64,000 nt of DNA. Origin: Prochlorococcus sp. AG-347-N23 (GTDB lineage Bacteria > Cyanobacteriota > Cyanobacteriia > PCC-6307 > Cyanobiaceae). Every line of letters begins with the position of its first letter. Within the stretch, counting starts at the first letter, position 1. The notes beneath the pieces are model-generated. The model did not search any database and was not told the origin of the DNA. It saw nothing but the letters and a program-made list of their open reading frames with translations. The position numbers were made by a program, and so were the translations under genes. The stretch covers positions 1 through 64,000 of the forward strand of contig QCCW01000001.1 in NCBI GenBank assembly GCA_003281125.1, read 5' to 3'. This document shows positions 19,989-29,481 of the stretch, piece after piece.

Positions 19989-21203
19989 ATGTCAAAATTA
20001 TCTCTTTCCAGTCTTGATAAGACACATTTAGAAGGTAAAAAAGTTCTTGTAAGAGTAGATTTTAATGTTCCATTAAATGAAAGTAGCCAGATAACTGACG
20101 ATACACGTATTAGAGCAGCGATCCCAACAATTGAATATCTTATTAATAATTCTGCAAAAGTTATTTTAGCTGCCCATTTTGGAAGACCAAAGGGTCAGGT
20201 AAATGAAAAAATGAGATTAACTCCAGTAGCAGCAAGATTAACTGAATTGTTAGGAAAAAATGTCGCGCTTACAAATAGTTGCATAGGGGATGAAGCAGTT
20301 GCAGAATCAAATAGTTTAGATAATGGAGATGTTCTTTTACTTGAAAATGTTCGTTTTTTTGGGGAAGAGGAAAAGAACGACTTGGATTTTGCTAAAAATT
20401 TAGCGTCACATGCAGATATGTATGTCAATGATGCTTTTGGTGCTGCTCACAGAGCTCATGCTTCAACTCAGGGTGTTACTAATTATTTAAATCCCTCAGT
20501 AGCTGGATTCCTTTTAGAAAAAGAATTGAAGTATTTACAAGGAGCAATAGATTCTCCAAAGCGCCCATTGGCAGCAATAGTTGGAGGATCAAAGGTTAGT
20601 AGCAAAATAGGAGTGCTTGATTCTTTACTAGATAAGTGTGACAAAATCATGATTGGTGGAGGTATGATTTTTACTTTTTATAAAGCTAGGGGTCTAGATG
20701 TCGGAAAAAGCCTAGTAGAAGAAGATAAACTTGAGCTTGCTAAAGAGTTAGAAGTAAAAGCAAAAGCAAAAGGAGTTGAATTATTATTACCCACTGATGT
20801 TGTTTTAGCTAATGAATTTTCTCCTGACGCCGAAAGCAAAACATCTCAAATTGATTCAATTAGTGGGGATTGGATGGGTCTCGATATTGGTCCAGCTTCC
20901 ATTAAAGTTTTTCAGAATGCTCTTGCAGAATGTAAGACTATTATTTGGAATGGTCCAATGGGAGTTTTTGAATTTGATAAATTTGCAGAAGGTACAAATG
21001 CAATAGCTACGACCCTTGCTGACCTAAGTGCTTTTTCTGAAGTTTGTACAATAATTGGTGGTGGAGATTCAGTTGCAGCAGTTGAGAAAGCAGGATTAGC
21101 TGAGAAAATGTCTCATATATCTACTGGTGGTGGTGCTAGTTTGGAACTTTTAGAAGGTAAAACCTTACCTGGTGTAGCTGCCTTAAATGAGGCTAGATTA
21201 TAA
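19989..21203 (+). CDS. pgk: Phosphoglycerate kinase
   Basis: Glycolysis and Calvin-cycle kinase of 404 residues. It has [12 protein letters not shown] near 19-30, the substrate-binding [14 protein letters not shown] and HFGRPKG blocks, [10 protein letters not shown] near 198-207, [13 protein letters not shown] near 229-241, and the nucleotide-binding WNGPMGVFE and [10 protein letters not shown] segments. Start ATG at 19989 matches the family N-terminus. Its last 6 nt overlap the end of an unknown opposing gene. In a cyanobacterium this enzyme uses Calvin-cycle 3-phosphoglycerate, so it links to CP12 and the bicarbonate genes functionally. Confidence 0.97.
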   Translation: MSKLSLSSLDKTHLEGKKVLVRVDFNVPLNESSQITDDTRIRAAIPTIEYLINNSAKVILAAHFGRPKGQVNEKMRLTPVAARLTELLGKNVALTNSCIGDEAVAESNSLDNGDVLLLENVRFFGEEEKNDLDFAKNLASHADMYVNDAFGAAHRAHASTQGVTNYLNPSVAGFLLEKELKYLQGAIDSPKRPLAAIVGGSKVSSKIGVLDSLLDKCDKIMIGGGMIFTFYKARGLDVGKSLVEEDKLELAKELEVKAKAKGVELLLPTDVVLANEFSPDAESKTSQIDSISGDWMGLDIGPASIKVFQNALAECKTIIWNGPMGVFEFDKFAEGTNAIATTLADLSAFSEVCTIIGGGDSVAAVEKAGLAEKMSHISTGGGASLELLEGKTLPGVAALNEARL

Positions 21204-21932
21204 CTCATCAACAATATTTATACTTTTTGTGAAAGTAATCATTCCCTCAGGGTGAGCTATGATTCCTGACCAAATTTGTATACCAGGTTTTGAAGGGGCT
21301 CTTGTCATCTTGAAAATTCCCCCAGATGCTAATGGCTCCAATAATATTTCTTGTTCAAACAATGAATTTACTTGATAAGGTTTTATTGCTCCTGCAATAA
21401 TCACATCTTCAAGTGGCTTATTTAGAATAATATCGATATCATATTTTGCACCAGTAAGAACTTTATCAGGGATTTTAAAACTAATATCTATCTTCTTATC
21501 GTCATTCCTTATTGTTGTGAATAAATTTTTAATGGTACCTTCATCAACTTTTCCATTTAAAATTGAAAAAATATAATCGAAATCGGACTCTAATATATGC
21601 ATTTCTCCATTAACTATTTTTTCTCCTAAAACTTTTATTCTTAAGATTTCTTTATTTGAAATATTTGATTTTAATCTTTTTATCTTCCATTCGCTGTTAG
21701 GGAAATCATTAACGATTTTTGAAAACTGTTTTAGTATATTTTGCTTTTCATCATTTCTAAAATTTTTTTGAATAAATTCTAAATCTCGTTTATTTAAAGA
21801 TTTTTCTAGGCTTCTTATAAAATCAACTTTTACAGTCTGCGTTATTGCTGAATAAGGAATAATGAGATAAATAAATAAGTAGAGAGGAACTCCTATATTT
21901 TTGAATAATTTTAAATTAAACATATTTATCAT
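21198..21932 (-). CDS. Conserved exported protein of unknown function
   Basis: I do not recognise this 244-residue protein. A hydrophobic stretch near residues 14-31 ([16 protein letters not shown]) looks like a signal peptide or anchor, with cleavage possible near AITQT. The first half is charged and helical ([18 protein letters not shown]). The second half is beta-rich with [20 protein letters not shown] near 165-184 and [20 protein letters not shown] near 208-227, which suggests a periplasmic beta domain. It lies between pgk and murG, is divergent from murG by 32 nt, and overlaps the pgk stop. Confidence 0.75.
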   Translation of the reverse strand: MINMFNLKLFKNIGVPLYLFIYLIIPYSAITQTVKVDFIRSLEKSLNKRDLEFIQKNFRNDEKQNILKQFSKIVNDFPNSEWKIKRLKSNISNKEILRIKVLGEKIVNGEMHILESDFDYIFSILNGKVDEGTIKNLFTTIRNDDKKIDISFKIPDKVLTGAKYDIDIILNKPLEDVIIAGAIKPYQVNSLFEQEILLEPLASGGIFKMTRAPSKPGIQIWSGIIAHPEGMITFTKSINIVDEL

Positions 21933-21964
21933 TTATTATTTTCATTCTACTAATTTCAGTTTCC

Positions 21965-23056
21965 ATGTCTAAAAAAAATAATTTATTAGTTGCAGCAAGT
22001 GGAACAGGAGGCCATATTTTCCCAGCTTTAGCAGTTTCTAAAGAGGTAGATGATGAATGGAATATTCATTGGTTGGGTGTTGAACAAAGACTTGATGCAG
22101 ATATTATTCCTAAAAAATATAATTTGAGGACTTTGAATATAAAGACACCAAGAAAAAATATTTTTTTGTTTTGTCAATATATAGAAATTTTGATGTCAAC
22201 TTTCCAAATAATAAGGATCTTAAAAGAAAAAAAAATTAACTTGGTTTTTACGACTGGAGGTTATATATCTGCCCCTACTATTGTTGCTTCAAAACTTCTC
22301 AGGATACCTGTCATTATTCATGAATCAAATTTAATTCCAGGAATGGTCACGAAATATTTTGGTTTTATGTGTAACTATGTTCTTCTAGGATTTAAGAAAA
22401 CAAGTTCTTATTTGAAAAATTGTAAAACTATTTTCACAGGTACACCTTTAAGACAGCAATTTTATAAATCTAATCCCTTGCCAGAATGGGTTCCAAAAGG
22501 GAAAGGACCTCTTTTGATTTTTTTGGGAGGTAGTCAAGGAGCAAAAGCTATAAATCAAATTGTTTACGAATCTCTGGAATTTTTAATGGAAAAAAAATTT
22601 CGAATAGTTCATATTATTGGAGAATATAATCAAGAATCCTTTAATGTAAAAAATTCCAAAAATTATGTTCAAAAGAAATTTACTAATGAAATCGCAGCTT
22701 TAATTCAAAACTGTGATCTTGTAATATCGAGATCTGGTTCAGGAACAATAAACGAATTAATACAGACTGAAAAGCCTTCAATTTTAATTCCATATCCTTA
22801 TTCTAAAAATAATCACCAGGAGCTAAATGCAATGATTCTTGCTGAAAGTGGATGCTCAGTTTTAATAAATCAAAATAAAATTTCTAAAGAAGTTTTTGAA
22901 GAAACTTTAGATAGAATTTTTAAAATAAAATTAAAAAAAGGAAAAACTCATTATGAGATATTAGATCTCATGAAGAAGAATATGGAAAATAAAAATAAAG
23001 TTAAATCTAAAGTTGAAATTAGAAAATTGATTAATTATTTTTTAAAGGAATTTTGA
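21965..23056 (+). CDS. murG: UDP-GlcNAc:lipid I transferase MurG
   Basis: Glycosyltransferase family 28 enzyme that forms lipid II on the inner face of the membrane during peptidoglycan synthesis. The protein has 363 residues with the N-terminal glycine loop ASGTGGHIFPALAVS near 11-25, TGGYISAPTI near 95-104, HESNLIPG near 118-125 and the second glycine loop LGGSQGAKAINQ near 188-199. RSGSGTINELI and PYPYSKNNHQELNA in the C-terminal half contact the donor. Its 3' end overlaps the convergent aminotransferase gene by 22 nt. Confidence 0.95.
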   Translation: MSKKNNLLVAASGTGGHIFPALAVSKEVDDEWNIHWLGVEQRLDADIIPKKYNLRTLNIKTPRKNIFLFCQYIEILMSTFQIIRILKEKKINLVFTTGGYISAPTIVASKLLRIPVIIHESNLIPGMVTKYFGFMCNYVLLGFKKTSSYLKNCKTIFTGTPLRQQFYKSNPLPEWVPKGKGPLLIFLGGSQGAKAINQIVYESLEFLMEKKFRIVHIIGEYNQESFNVKNSKNYVQKKFTNEIAALIQNCDLVISRSGSGTINELIQTEKPSILIPYPYSKNNHQELNAMILAESGCSVLINQNKISKEVFEETLDRIFKIKLKKGKTHYEILDLMKKNMENKNKVKSKVEIRKLINYFLKEF

Positions 23057-24159
23057 ATTTCTTTACATAGAAGACTATTATTTTTCTTACTCTGCAAGCT
23101 TATTCTTGCCCACTTTTCATCAAGAAATCTAAATGATGTGCATTCTCTAAGTAATATGCCCTTATTCTCTAAGTATTTTATATTTGGCGATAAAGATTTT
23201 TTACTTTCTATTAGAAAAAAGTTAGTCGAAGAGTTATGAACTTTAAGGTTTTCTATTTTTGATAATTTTTCAAATACTCTCTTTCTTTCAATATTTATCC
23301 AGCTGTGAATCTGTTTTGTCCACTGTGAATAGAATTTCTTATCACTAAGTAAATCAATGCCGGCTTTAATAGCAAAGGAATTTAATGGCCAAGGATCCCT
23401 ATTGATTTCCCATTGCTTGATTTTTTTCGATGAGCCAATAATGTAACCTAATCTAAGGCCAGGAATATTGAATATTTTTGTCAAGCTTCTTAAGACTAAT
23501 AAGTTATCGTATTTTTTAGTTAAAGGTATTAAAGATTCTCTATCTCCATTAGGTGTAATCGATAAGAAAGCTTCATCACAGATAACTAACTTAAATTTTT
23601 TTATAATTGCCTCTAATGAATTTTTCCCCCATAATTGACCTGTAGGATTATGTGGATTTGTTATCCAAATAACATCACCTTTAGGATGAAGTGGAAATGA
23701 TTGAGGAAAAAATTTACTCCAGTTTTTGGGTAATTCGCAATGTATAAAATTGCTATTCCAACAATTTAAAGATCTTTCATAATCAACAAAACAAGGAGAA
23801 GGAATACAACTTTTTCCAAATTTGGATGCTTCATAACCTGCCCAAGTTATTAGTTCAGAAGCTCCATTCCCAGGTAATATATTGTCTGGATTTATCCCAT
23901 GAAATTTACCGATTATTTCTTTCAGATCACTTAAGTTTCTCTCTGGGTAATATCTAAAGCTAAGATTCTTAATTTCCTCATTTAATGAATCTATTAGTAT
24001 TTGAGGGGGATCAAAGGGTACTAATGAGGCACTTGCGTCAATGATTTCCGAGGGTAATAAATTTAATTTTTTTGCATTTTCATATACATTTCCACCATGC
24101 TTTAAGTTTGATACTTGCACCCCTAACGTTGAGTAATAATTATGTTCAGATTTATTCAT
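23035..24159 (-). CDS. cobC: CobC/CobD-like class I/II aminotransferase
   Basis: PLP-dependent protein of 374 residues related to HisC and to threonine-phosphate decarboxylase. It opens with LKHGGNVYENAKKL, typical of CobC/CobD proteins (HGGN), has NPHNPTGQLWG near 167-177, CDEAFLSI near 195-202 and the PLP lysine in RSLTKIFNIPGLRLGY near 224-239. The HGGN start and position suggest the aminopropanol arm of cobamide synthesis. A HisC-like role cannot be excluded. Its stop lies inside the end of murG, and pyrD is 15 nt upstream. Confidence 0.75.
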   Translation of the reverse strand: MNKSEHNYYSTLGVQVSNLKHGGNVYENAKKLNLLPSEIIDASASLVPFDPPQILIDSLNEEIKNLSFRYYPERNLSDLKEIIGKFHGINPDNILPGNGASELITWAGYEASKFGKSCIPSPCFVDYERSLNCWNSNFIHCELPKNWSKFFPQSFPLHPKGDVIWITNPHNPTGQLWGKNSLEAIIKKFKLVICDEAFLSITPNGDRESLIPLTKKYDNLLVLRSLTKIFNIPGLRLGYIIGSSKKIKQWEINRDPWPLNSFAIKAGIDLLSDKKFYSQWTKQIHSWINIERKRVFEKLSKIENLKVHNSSTNFFLIESKKSLSPNIKYLENKGILLRECTSFRFLDEKWARISLQSKKNNSLLCKEIQNSFKK

Positions 24160-24174
24160 TATTCATTTCTAATT

Positions 24175-25344
24175 TTATTCTACCCATTTTAAATCTGATC
24201 CAACTGCCTCTTTTATATTAGACAATTTATGGTTATTGAGTTGCTTTATAATTCCTTCAAGTATATCTGGAACTAATTGTGGACCCTTATATATCCATCC
24301 TGTATAAAGTTGAATTAATGATGCACCAGAACAAATTCTTTCCCAAGCCGACTCAGGACTATCAATTCCTCCAACCCCAATTAAAATAATCTTTTTATCA
24401 ATATTATGTATATATTTTATTATTTGATTTGCTTTTTTTTGAAGAGGCCTTCCACTTAATCCTCCATTCTCTTGAGAAAGTAATAATCCGGTTTGTCTAA
24501 TCTTTCTATTTTCAAGACCTAGTCTATCAATGCTGGTGTTAGTAGCAATTATTCCATCGATGTTTTCCTCGATTATTAATTGGCAAATATCTTCTATATC
24601 TTTAAGGCCTAAATCTGGCGCAATTTTTACAAATAATGGTGGACAATTAGGTAAGTTTTTAATTTCTCTAAGAAGTTCTTTTAGAAGGATTGGATCTTGT
24701 AACTTTCTTAGCCCTTCAGTATTTGGAGAACTAACATTTATTGCTGCGTAATCACAATAGGGAATTAATAATTTTAGAGAAGTTAAATAATCATCTTTTG
24801 CTTGAGATAAGCCTGTAATTTTTGACTTCCCGAAATTTATCCCTAAACAAATATTCTCCCTGTTTTTTTTAAACTCAATACCTTGTTCAAGAAGGTTTTT
24901 AACTAGATTTTCAGCACCATTGTTATTGAAACCCATTCTATTTAATGCCGCCTCTTCTTCTGCTAATCTAAATAACCTTGGTTTAGGATTACCTTCTTGA
25001 GCAAATTTAGTAACTGTACCAAGTTCAGCGAATCCAAAACCAAAATTTTTCCATATGTTTGCAGCATTTCCATTTTTGTCAAAACCCGCAGCCAAACCAA
25101 TTGGATTACAAAAATTTATTCCACATATGTTCTGACTTAATCTTTTATCAACTATAGAAAATTCTTCATTGAGATTTTTTAGAATAGATGAAACTAATGG
25201 CCAATTATATTTTCTTGAACCGAATGATAGTAGGTTAAGAGATAAATTAGTTAAATATTCTGCATCTATCCCGGAGTCTTTTTTTAGTATAGGTTTAACC
25301 AAGTTTTTATAAAGATTTTTAATTACCCCCTTTTGTTCATTCAT
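24175..25344 (-). CDS. pyrD: Dihydroorotate dehydrogenase (quinone, class 2)
   Basis: FMN enzyme that oxidises dihydroorotate in pyrimidine synthesis, passing electrons to membrane quinone. At 389 residues with an N-terminal membrane-associating extension, it is class 2. Motifs include NPIGLAAGFDKNGNA near 75-89, GFGFAELGTVT near 97-107, INVSSPNTEGLR near 202-213 (serine base) and GVGGIDSPESAWERI near 335-349. It lies between rnhA (6 nt upstream) and the CobC-like gene. Confidence 0.95.
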   Translation of the reverse strand: MNEQKGVIKNLYKNLVKPILKKDSGIDAEYLTNLSLNLLSFGSRKYNWPLVSSILKNLNEEFSIVDKRLSQNICGINFCNPIGLAAGFDKNGNAANIWKNFGFGFAELGTVTKFAQEGNPKPRLFRLAEEEAALNRMGFNNNGAENLVKNLLEQGIEFKKNRENICLGINFGKSKITGLSQAKDDYLTSLKLLIPYCDYAAINVSSPNTEGLRKLQDPILLKELLREIKNLPNCPPLFVKIAPDLGLKDIEDICQLIIEENIDGIIATNTSIDRLGLENRKIRQTGLLLSQENGGLSGRPLQKKANQIIKYIHNIDKKIILIGVGGIDSPESAWERICSGASLIQLYTGWIYKGPQLVPDILEGIIKQLNNHKLSNIKEAVGSDLKWVE

Positions 25345-25350
25345 AAAAAA

Positions 25351-26070
25351 TTAAAATTCTTTTTTTTCTATTATCCAATATTTCTCACCTTTAGGAATTA
25401 ATTTCCAATTACGCCATTCAAAAGGTAAATATTGTTTAATATTTAAGTCATTTTCATCGCCTAATAAGTTACTAAGTTCTAGTGAACTTAAAAAGTACTC
25501 TTTATCTGCAAATTTTAGAATTAATTCATTCCGTGAAAATAATTCCTGAATTGCTGCAGGTGCCTTCTTTTCAAAAAAATCAACTGATGATTCTTCTTCT
25601 TTTAAGTTACTTATTATAGATATACCTTTACTGTAATTAGTTGCAATTCTATCAACCCTATCATTTTGTTGATCTCCACTATGACCTTTAACATATTCCA
25701 TTATGAGGCCATTAAATCTTAATTGATCAATTTTTTGCCATAGATCAAGATTTTGAACTGCTTTTCCTGAACTTGTTTTCCATCCATTTCTCTTCCAATT
25801 AATAATCCACTTTGTATACCCATCTATCACGTATTTACTGTCAGTTCTTAATTTAAAGTTCTCTTTTAATTTAAAGGTTTTTAATTTCTCAAGAGTTTTT
25901 ATAGCCGCAGTCAGTTCCATTCTATTATTGGTAGTATTTTGCTCGGAACCGCCTATTTCTAATTCGCTATTATCGTCAAAAATTATTAAACCACCCCAAC
26001 CACCAGGACCTGGATTACCACTGCAGGCGCCGTCAGTTGCAGCTTCAATTGCAATACTATCACTATTCAT
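25351..26070 (-). CDS. rnhA: Ribonuclease HI with extra C-terminal domain
   Basis: Removes RNA from RNA-DNA hybrids. Residues 1-148 are a complete RNase HI: Asp13 in [16 protein letters not shown], Glu52 in NNRMELTA, Asp77 in [11 protein letters not shown], and the [16 protein letters not shown] loop with His130 and Asp140. The protein continues for about 90 further residues, unlike the usual length near 150-160. That tail (about 150-239) has a Trp/Tyr-rich end, [18 protein letters not shown], and I do not recognise it. The gene lies 48 nt after rplL on the same strand. Confidence 0.92.
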   Translation of the reverse strand: MNSDSIAIEAATDGACSGNPGPGGWGGLIIFDDNSELEIGGSEQNTTNNRMELTAAIKTLEKLKTFKLKENFKLRTDSKYVIDGYTKWIINWKRNGWKTSSGKAVQNLDLWQKIDQLRFNGLIMEYVKGHSGDQQNDRVDRIATNYSKGISIISNLKEEESSVDFFEKKAPAAIQELFSRNELILKFADKEYFLSSLELSNLLGDENDLNIKQYLPFEWRNWKLIPKGEKYWIIEKKEF

Positions 26071-26117
26071 AATTTTTGAAGCCGATATTAAGGTTATCGG
26101 CTTTAAAAAATTTACTC

Positions 26118-26513
26118 TTATTTAAGTGTAACTTTACCGCCAGCTTCTTCAATCTCTTTCTTCAAAGATTCAGCGTCTGCTTTAGCAATTCCTTCTTTTA
26201 CTGTTTTTGGTGCTGATTCAACAAGTGCTTTTGCATCACCAAGACCGAGACCAGTTGCATTTCTTACAACCTTAAGGACTTTGATTTTTGCTGCTGCATC
26301 AAAGCTTTCGAGAATTACATCAAATTCAGTCTTTTCTTCAGCAGCGCCACCATCTCCGTCACCGCCAGTGGCTCCTGGAGCAGCCATTACTACACCTGCA
26401 GAAGCTGCAGCAGATACACCAAAAGCCTCTTCAATTTGCTTTACAAGCTCAGATGCTTCTAAAAGTGATAGAGATTTTAATGATTCAAGAATTTCTTCAG
26501 TTTTTGCGGACAT
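26118..26513 (-). CDS. rplL: 50S ribosomal protein L7/L12
   Basis: Stalk protein of the large subunit, 131 residues. The N-terminal dimerisation domain ([19 protein letters not shown]) is followed by an Ala/Gly-rich hinge (residues 34-60) and the factor-binding C-terminal domain with [20 protein letters not shown] near 76-95 and AGGKVTLK at the end. It is slightly longer than the E. coli protein because of the hinge. Last gene of the ribosomal block, 28 nt after rplJ. Confidence 0.97.
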   Translation of the reverse strand: MSAKTEEILESLKSLSLLEASELVKQIEEAFGVSAAASAGVVMAAPGATGGDGDGGAAEEKTEFDVILESFDAAAKIKVLKVVRNATGLGLGDAKALVESAPKTVKEGIAKADAESLKKEIEEAGGKVTLK

Positions 26514-26541
26514 TTTCTTAAAAGTTAATTAGGGTTTGAAT

Positions 26542-27069
26542 TTAAGATTCTGATTTTTCAGAATGTTGTTTAAGTGATCTAGCAAGTCCAGAAGGTACTT
26601 CATTAATAGAGATTGCAATTTTTGTAGCTACGCCATTTAGAGCGCCAGCAATTTTTGCCATCAATACTTCTTTAGATGGAAGACTTGCAATTTCTTTTAT
26701 TTCAGAATCGCTAAGAAGTCTGCCTTCAAATAAAGCTCCTTTGGTTTCGGATTTTTTGGTGTCTTTTTGAAAAGATTGGATCGCTTTTACAGCACCACCA
26801 ACATCTTCTTTAATTAAGACAAAAGCATTTGTTCCATTCAGTAAAGATTCAAGATCGTTCCAATTACTATCTCCATCAATAGCTTTACGCATTAATGAAT
26901 TTTTAGTAATCTTGCAGATGCCGTTAGTTGTTTGCAATCTAGATCGCAAATCTGACATCTCTTTGATAGTTAAACCTTTATAGTCAAGAACTACAGCCAT
27001 TTCCGAGTCGTTTAATAGAGATTTAATCTCCGTAACAATTTGTTGCTTATTCTCTAGTGTTCGGCCCAT
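26542..27069 (-). CDS. rplJ: 50S ribosomal protein L10
   Basis: Base of the L7/L12 stalk and translational repressor of its own operon. It has 175 residues with [35 protein letters not shown] near 32-50 and [12 protein letters not shown] near 54-65. The upstream 190 bp hold a leader that resembles the L10 leader, which this protein would bind. Confidence 0.96.
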   Translation of the reverse strand: MGRTLENKQQIVTEIKSLLNDSEMAVVLDYKGLTIKEMSDLRSRLQTTNGICKITKNSLMRKAIDGDSNWNDLESLLNGTNAFVLIKEDVGGAVKAIQSFQKDTKKSETKGALFEGRLLSDSEIKEIASLPSKEVLMAKIAGALNGVATKIAISINEVPSGLARSLKQHSEKSES

Positions 27070-27099
27070 TTTTGTTTTTGGATCGTAATTTTAGGGAGA

Positions 27100-27235
27100 G
27101 CAGGAAATGCGGCAAAGTTCTTTTTAAAAGAGGCCGCTTTTATTAGATCCAAAAAGAAATAATTAAGACGAGTCCTCGGTAGGAATTAAAAATTTAGAAT
27201 AACTAAATAAACCTACTTTCTTTGGCCGTATTATT
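27100..27235 (-). promoter_or_regulatory. Ribosomal protein L10 leader (rplJL autoregulatory RNA)
   Basis: In the 191-nt gap before rplJ, the minus strand carries GGCCAAAGAAAGTAGG near the 5' side and CCTACCGAGGA in the middle, the pairing that resembles the conserved L10-leader core. Downstream is a GCGGC (27133-27137) / GCCGC (27109-27113) stem before the start codon. In known examples L10 or L10(L12)4 binds the core and represses the operon. Boundaries are approximate. Confidence 0.75.
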
Positions 27236-27244
27236 GCATTTAAC

Positions 27245-27250
27245 ATTATA
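27245..27250 (-). promoter_or_regulatory. Probable -10 box for rplJ-rplL
   Basis: Minus-strand TATAAT lies just downstream of the rplA stop and about 10 nt before the L10 leader core. It is a perfect -10 consensus in TAGTATAATG. The -35 region falls inside the rplA 3' end and is weak. It would give rplJ-rplL a promoter of their own, in addition to read-through from rplA. Confidence 0.5.
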
Positions 27251-27260
27251 CTACAAAGAG

Positions 27261-27968
27261 TTAACCTTCAGGTTGGTAATCTTGTACAGCATTTATGTCT
27301 AATTGAACTGAAGGCCCCATTGTTGAAGTTATATAAAAAGTTTTCCAATACTTTCCCTTAGCTCCACTTGGTTTATTTTTATCAATTGATTCTTGTAAGG
27401 TTTTTAAGTTTTCAAATAGAGCCTCTTTTGTGAAACTTGCTTTTCCAAAGCGAACATGAACTATACCCGCCTTATCTGCTCTAAATTCGAGCTTACCTGC
27501 TTTAAATTCTTTTATTGCATTTGCAATATCATTAGTTACTGTCCCAGCTTTAGGATTAGGCATTAAACCTCTAGGTCCTAAAACTCTTCCTAATTTTGCA
27601 ACTTTTGGCATCATATCTGGAGTTGCAATAAGTAGATCGAACTCCATATTTCCTTTATTGATGCTTTCCACAAGATCTTCTTCTCCAAATAAATCTGCAC
27701 CAGCAGCCTTTGCTTTCGATACATTCTCACCGCTTGAAATTACTGCAATCTTAATGCTTTGGCCAGTACCATGTGGTAATGCAACAGTGGTCCTTAATTG
27801 TTGATCAGTATATTTTGGATCAATACCTAAACGTATATGTGCTTCAATAGTTTCATCAAATTTTGCATTAGCATTTTCCTTGATAATACTAAGAGCTTCA
27901 AGTGGTGCGTAAATGCGATCTTCTATCTTTGTTGATAGAGCCGCCATTCTTTTGGATAGTTTTTTCAT
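27261..27968 (-). CDS. rplA: 50S ribosomal protein L1
   Basis: Forms the mobile L1 stalk at the E site. It has 235 residues with [15 protein letters not shown] near 64-78, [28 protein letters not shown] near 114-141 and the C-terminal [18 protein letters not shown] near 171-188. The [14 protein letters not shown] run is the family signature. It lies 66 nt after rplK. Confidence 0.97.
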   Translation of the reverse strand: MKKLSKRMAALSTKIEDRIYAPLEALSIIKENANAKFDETIEAHIRLGIDPKYTDQQLRTTVALPHGTGQSIKIAVISSGENVSKAKAAGADLFGEEDLVESINKGNMEFDLLIATPDMMPKVAKLGRVLGPRGLMPNPKAGTVTNDIANAIKEFKAGKLEFRADKAGIVHVRFGKASFTKEALFENLKTLQESIDKNKPSGAKGKYWKTFYITSTMGPSVQLDINAVQDYQPEG

Positions 27969-28034
27969 AATAATATTGGGTGCAAACGGTTATTAACTAA
28001 CCTCCCCTAAATAATGAGCAATTTTGTCTTGAAC

Positions 28035-28460
28035 TCAATCTGTAATAGAGACGCCCATATTACGAGCAGTACCCTCAATCACTTTCATTGCTGATTCAAC
28101 ACTAGAACAGTTTAGATCAGGAAGCTTAGTTTTGGCTATTTCTTCTAATTGAGCTTTACTTATATTCCCAACAGAGCCTTTTGCGGATTCACCTGATCCT
28201 TTCTCTATACCAGCTGCTTTTGTTATTAAGACGGAAGCGGGAGGTGTTTTTGTGATAAAAGTAAAGCTTCTATCTTCAAAAACAGAAATCTCAACTGGAA
28301 TTACAAAACCTGCTTTATCTTGTGTCCTTGCATTATATTCTTTACAAAATGCCATGATATTGACACCATGTTGTCCTAAAGCTGGCCCTACAGGAGGAGC
28401 AGGATTTGCTTTGCCTGCTTGTAGAGCAAGCTTGATAACTGCAACAATTTTTTTTGCCAT
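28035..28460 (-). CDS. rplK: 50S ribosomal protein L11
   Basis: GTPase-centre protein binding the L11 region of 23S rRNA. The 141 residues begin [20 protein letters not shown], with [22 protein letters not shown] near 22-43, and end with a C-terminal rRNA-binding domain including [11 protein letters not shown]. It lies 67 nt after nusG in the secE-nusG-rplK-rplA order. Confidence 0.97.
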   Translation of the reverse strand: MAKKIVAVIKLALQAGKANPAPPVGPALGQHGVNIMAFCKEYNARTQDKAGFVIPVEISVFEDRSFTFITKTPPASVLITKAAGIEKGSGESAKGSVGNISKAQLEEIAKTKLPDLNCSSVESAMKVIEGTARNMGVSITD

Positions 28461-28527
28461 TAGATTAGAAAATTTAAGCTGAAGTAGAAAATCATGATTT
28501 TACTCGATAAACAAGAACAATTAGAAA

Positions 28528-29139
28528 TTAATTTTGTTTATTGATTTGGGAGAATTCTAATTCTACAGGAGTCTCGCGCCCAAATATTGAAAGTAATGCT
28601 TTTAATTTATTTCTTTCCCCTGAAACTTCTATAACTTCTCCCTGGAAATCTTTGAAAGGACCGCTAGTTACTATGATTCTATCTTTTTCTTCAATATCTA
28701 ACTTGATTACAGCTTTTTTCTCTGATGCGCGCTTAAAGATTCTATTAACTTCTTGTCTGGATAATGGTCGAGGTTTGATATGACCTCGCTTTCTTCCACT
28801 GCCTCTACCGTCTTCAGCACCGACAAAGTTAATTACATTTGGAGTACTTTTTACAGCCATCATTGTATCTTCATCCAAAATCATTCTTACGAGGACATAA
28901 CCTGGGAAAACTTTTTCCTCAGTAGTTTGTCTGCTTCCATCTTTTTTTAATTTAATTCCAGGAGTTTGGGGAATTTCAATTTCAATGATTCGATTATTAA
29001 CACCTAAAGTTACTGATCTCTGCTCAAGAGTCGCTTTTACTTTTTTTTCACAACTTGATGCAACTTGAACTGCATACCATCTTGCGATGCTTGTATTTGC
29101 TTTTGAAGAAGGAAGGCTTGTGGTTAATTCATTACTCAT
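28528..29139 (-). CDS. nusG: Transcription elongation/antitermination factor NusG
   Basis: Couples RNA polymerase with Rho or ribosome. It has 203 residues: an NGN domain with RWYAVQVASSCEKKVKATLEQR near 20-41 and KVFPGYVLVRMILDEDTM near 77-94, and a C-terminal KOW domain with DRIIVTSGPFKDFQGEVIEV near 157-176. It is 52 nt after secE on the same strand and starts the run of translation-related genes. Confidence 0.96.
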   Translation of the reverse strand: MSNELTTSLPSSKANTSIARWYAVQVASSCEKKVKATLEQRSVTLGVNNRIIEIEIPQTPGIKLKKDGSRQTTEEKVFPGYVLVRMILDEDTMMAVKSTPNVINFVGAEDGRGSGRKRGHIKPRPLSRQEVNRIFKRASEKKAVIKLDIEEKDRIIVTSGPFKDFQGEVIEVSGERNKLKALLSIFGRETPVELEFSQINKQN

Positions 29140-29191
29140 TTTTTTCTGGAAGCTTAATTAAGATCTTTATTAATGGATATAAAAGGATAAT

Positions 29192-29434
29192 TCAGCCAAA
29201 AATTTGCGAGGCTGCCCATCCATAGAATCTGCTGACAGAAGCAATTGCTGCTGCAGAAAAGGATACCATAATTATAACTGCTACTGATTCGCTAAAAAGT
29301 TGTTGTTTGTTAGGCCAAACTACAAGTTTAAGCTCATCGTAGGTAGATCTAAAAAAATTATTCTTTTTTTTAGGCTCTTCAATTTCAGGAGAATCCTTTT
29401 TTAGAGGTTCTTTATTAGTAGTAGGACTTGCCAC
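29192..29434 (-). CDS. secE: Preprotein translocase subunit SecE
   Basis: Small essential subunit of SecYEG, 80 residues. It has a charged N-terminus, then the family motif FFRSTYDELKLVVWPNKQQLF near 27-47 and a single membrane helix near 50-68. The one-helix form is usual for cyanobacteria and plastids. Position directly before nusG is the conserved order. Confidence 0.93.
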   Translation of the reverse strand: MASPTTNKEPLKKDSPEIEEPKKKNNFFRSTYDELKLVVWPNKQQLFSESVAVIIMVSFSAAAIASVSRFYGWAASQIFG

Positions 29435-29481
29435 AAAATGTTTTTTGAAATTAAGCTTTATGCTTTAATTTTTATTTTAGC

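Noticed and set aside
26281..26532. Plus-strand reading frames opposite rplL
   Set aside because: Ser/Ala-rich and Gln/Leu-rich shadows of the Ala/Gly hinge of L7/L12 on the other strand.
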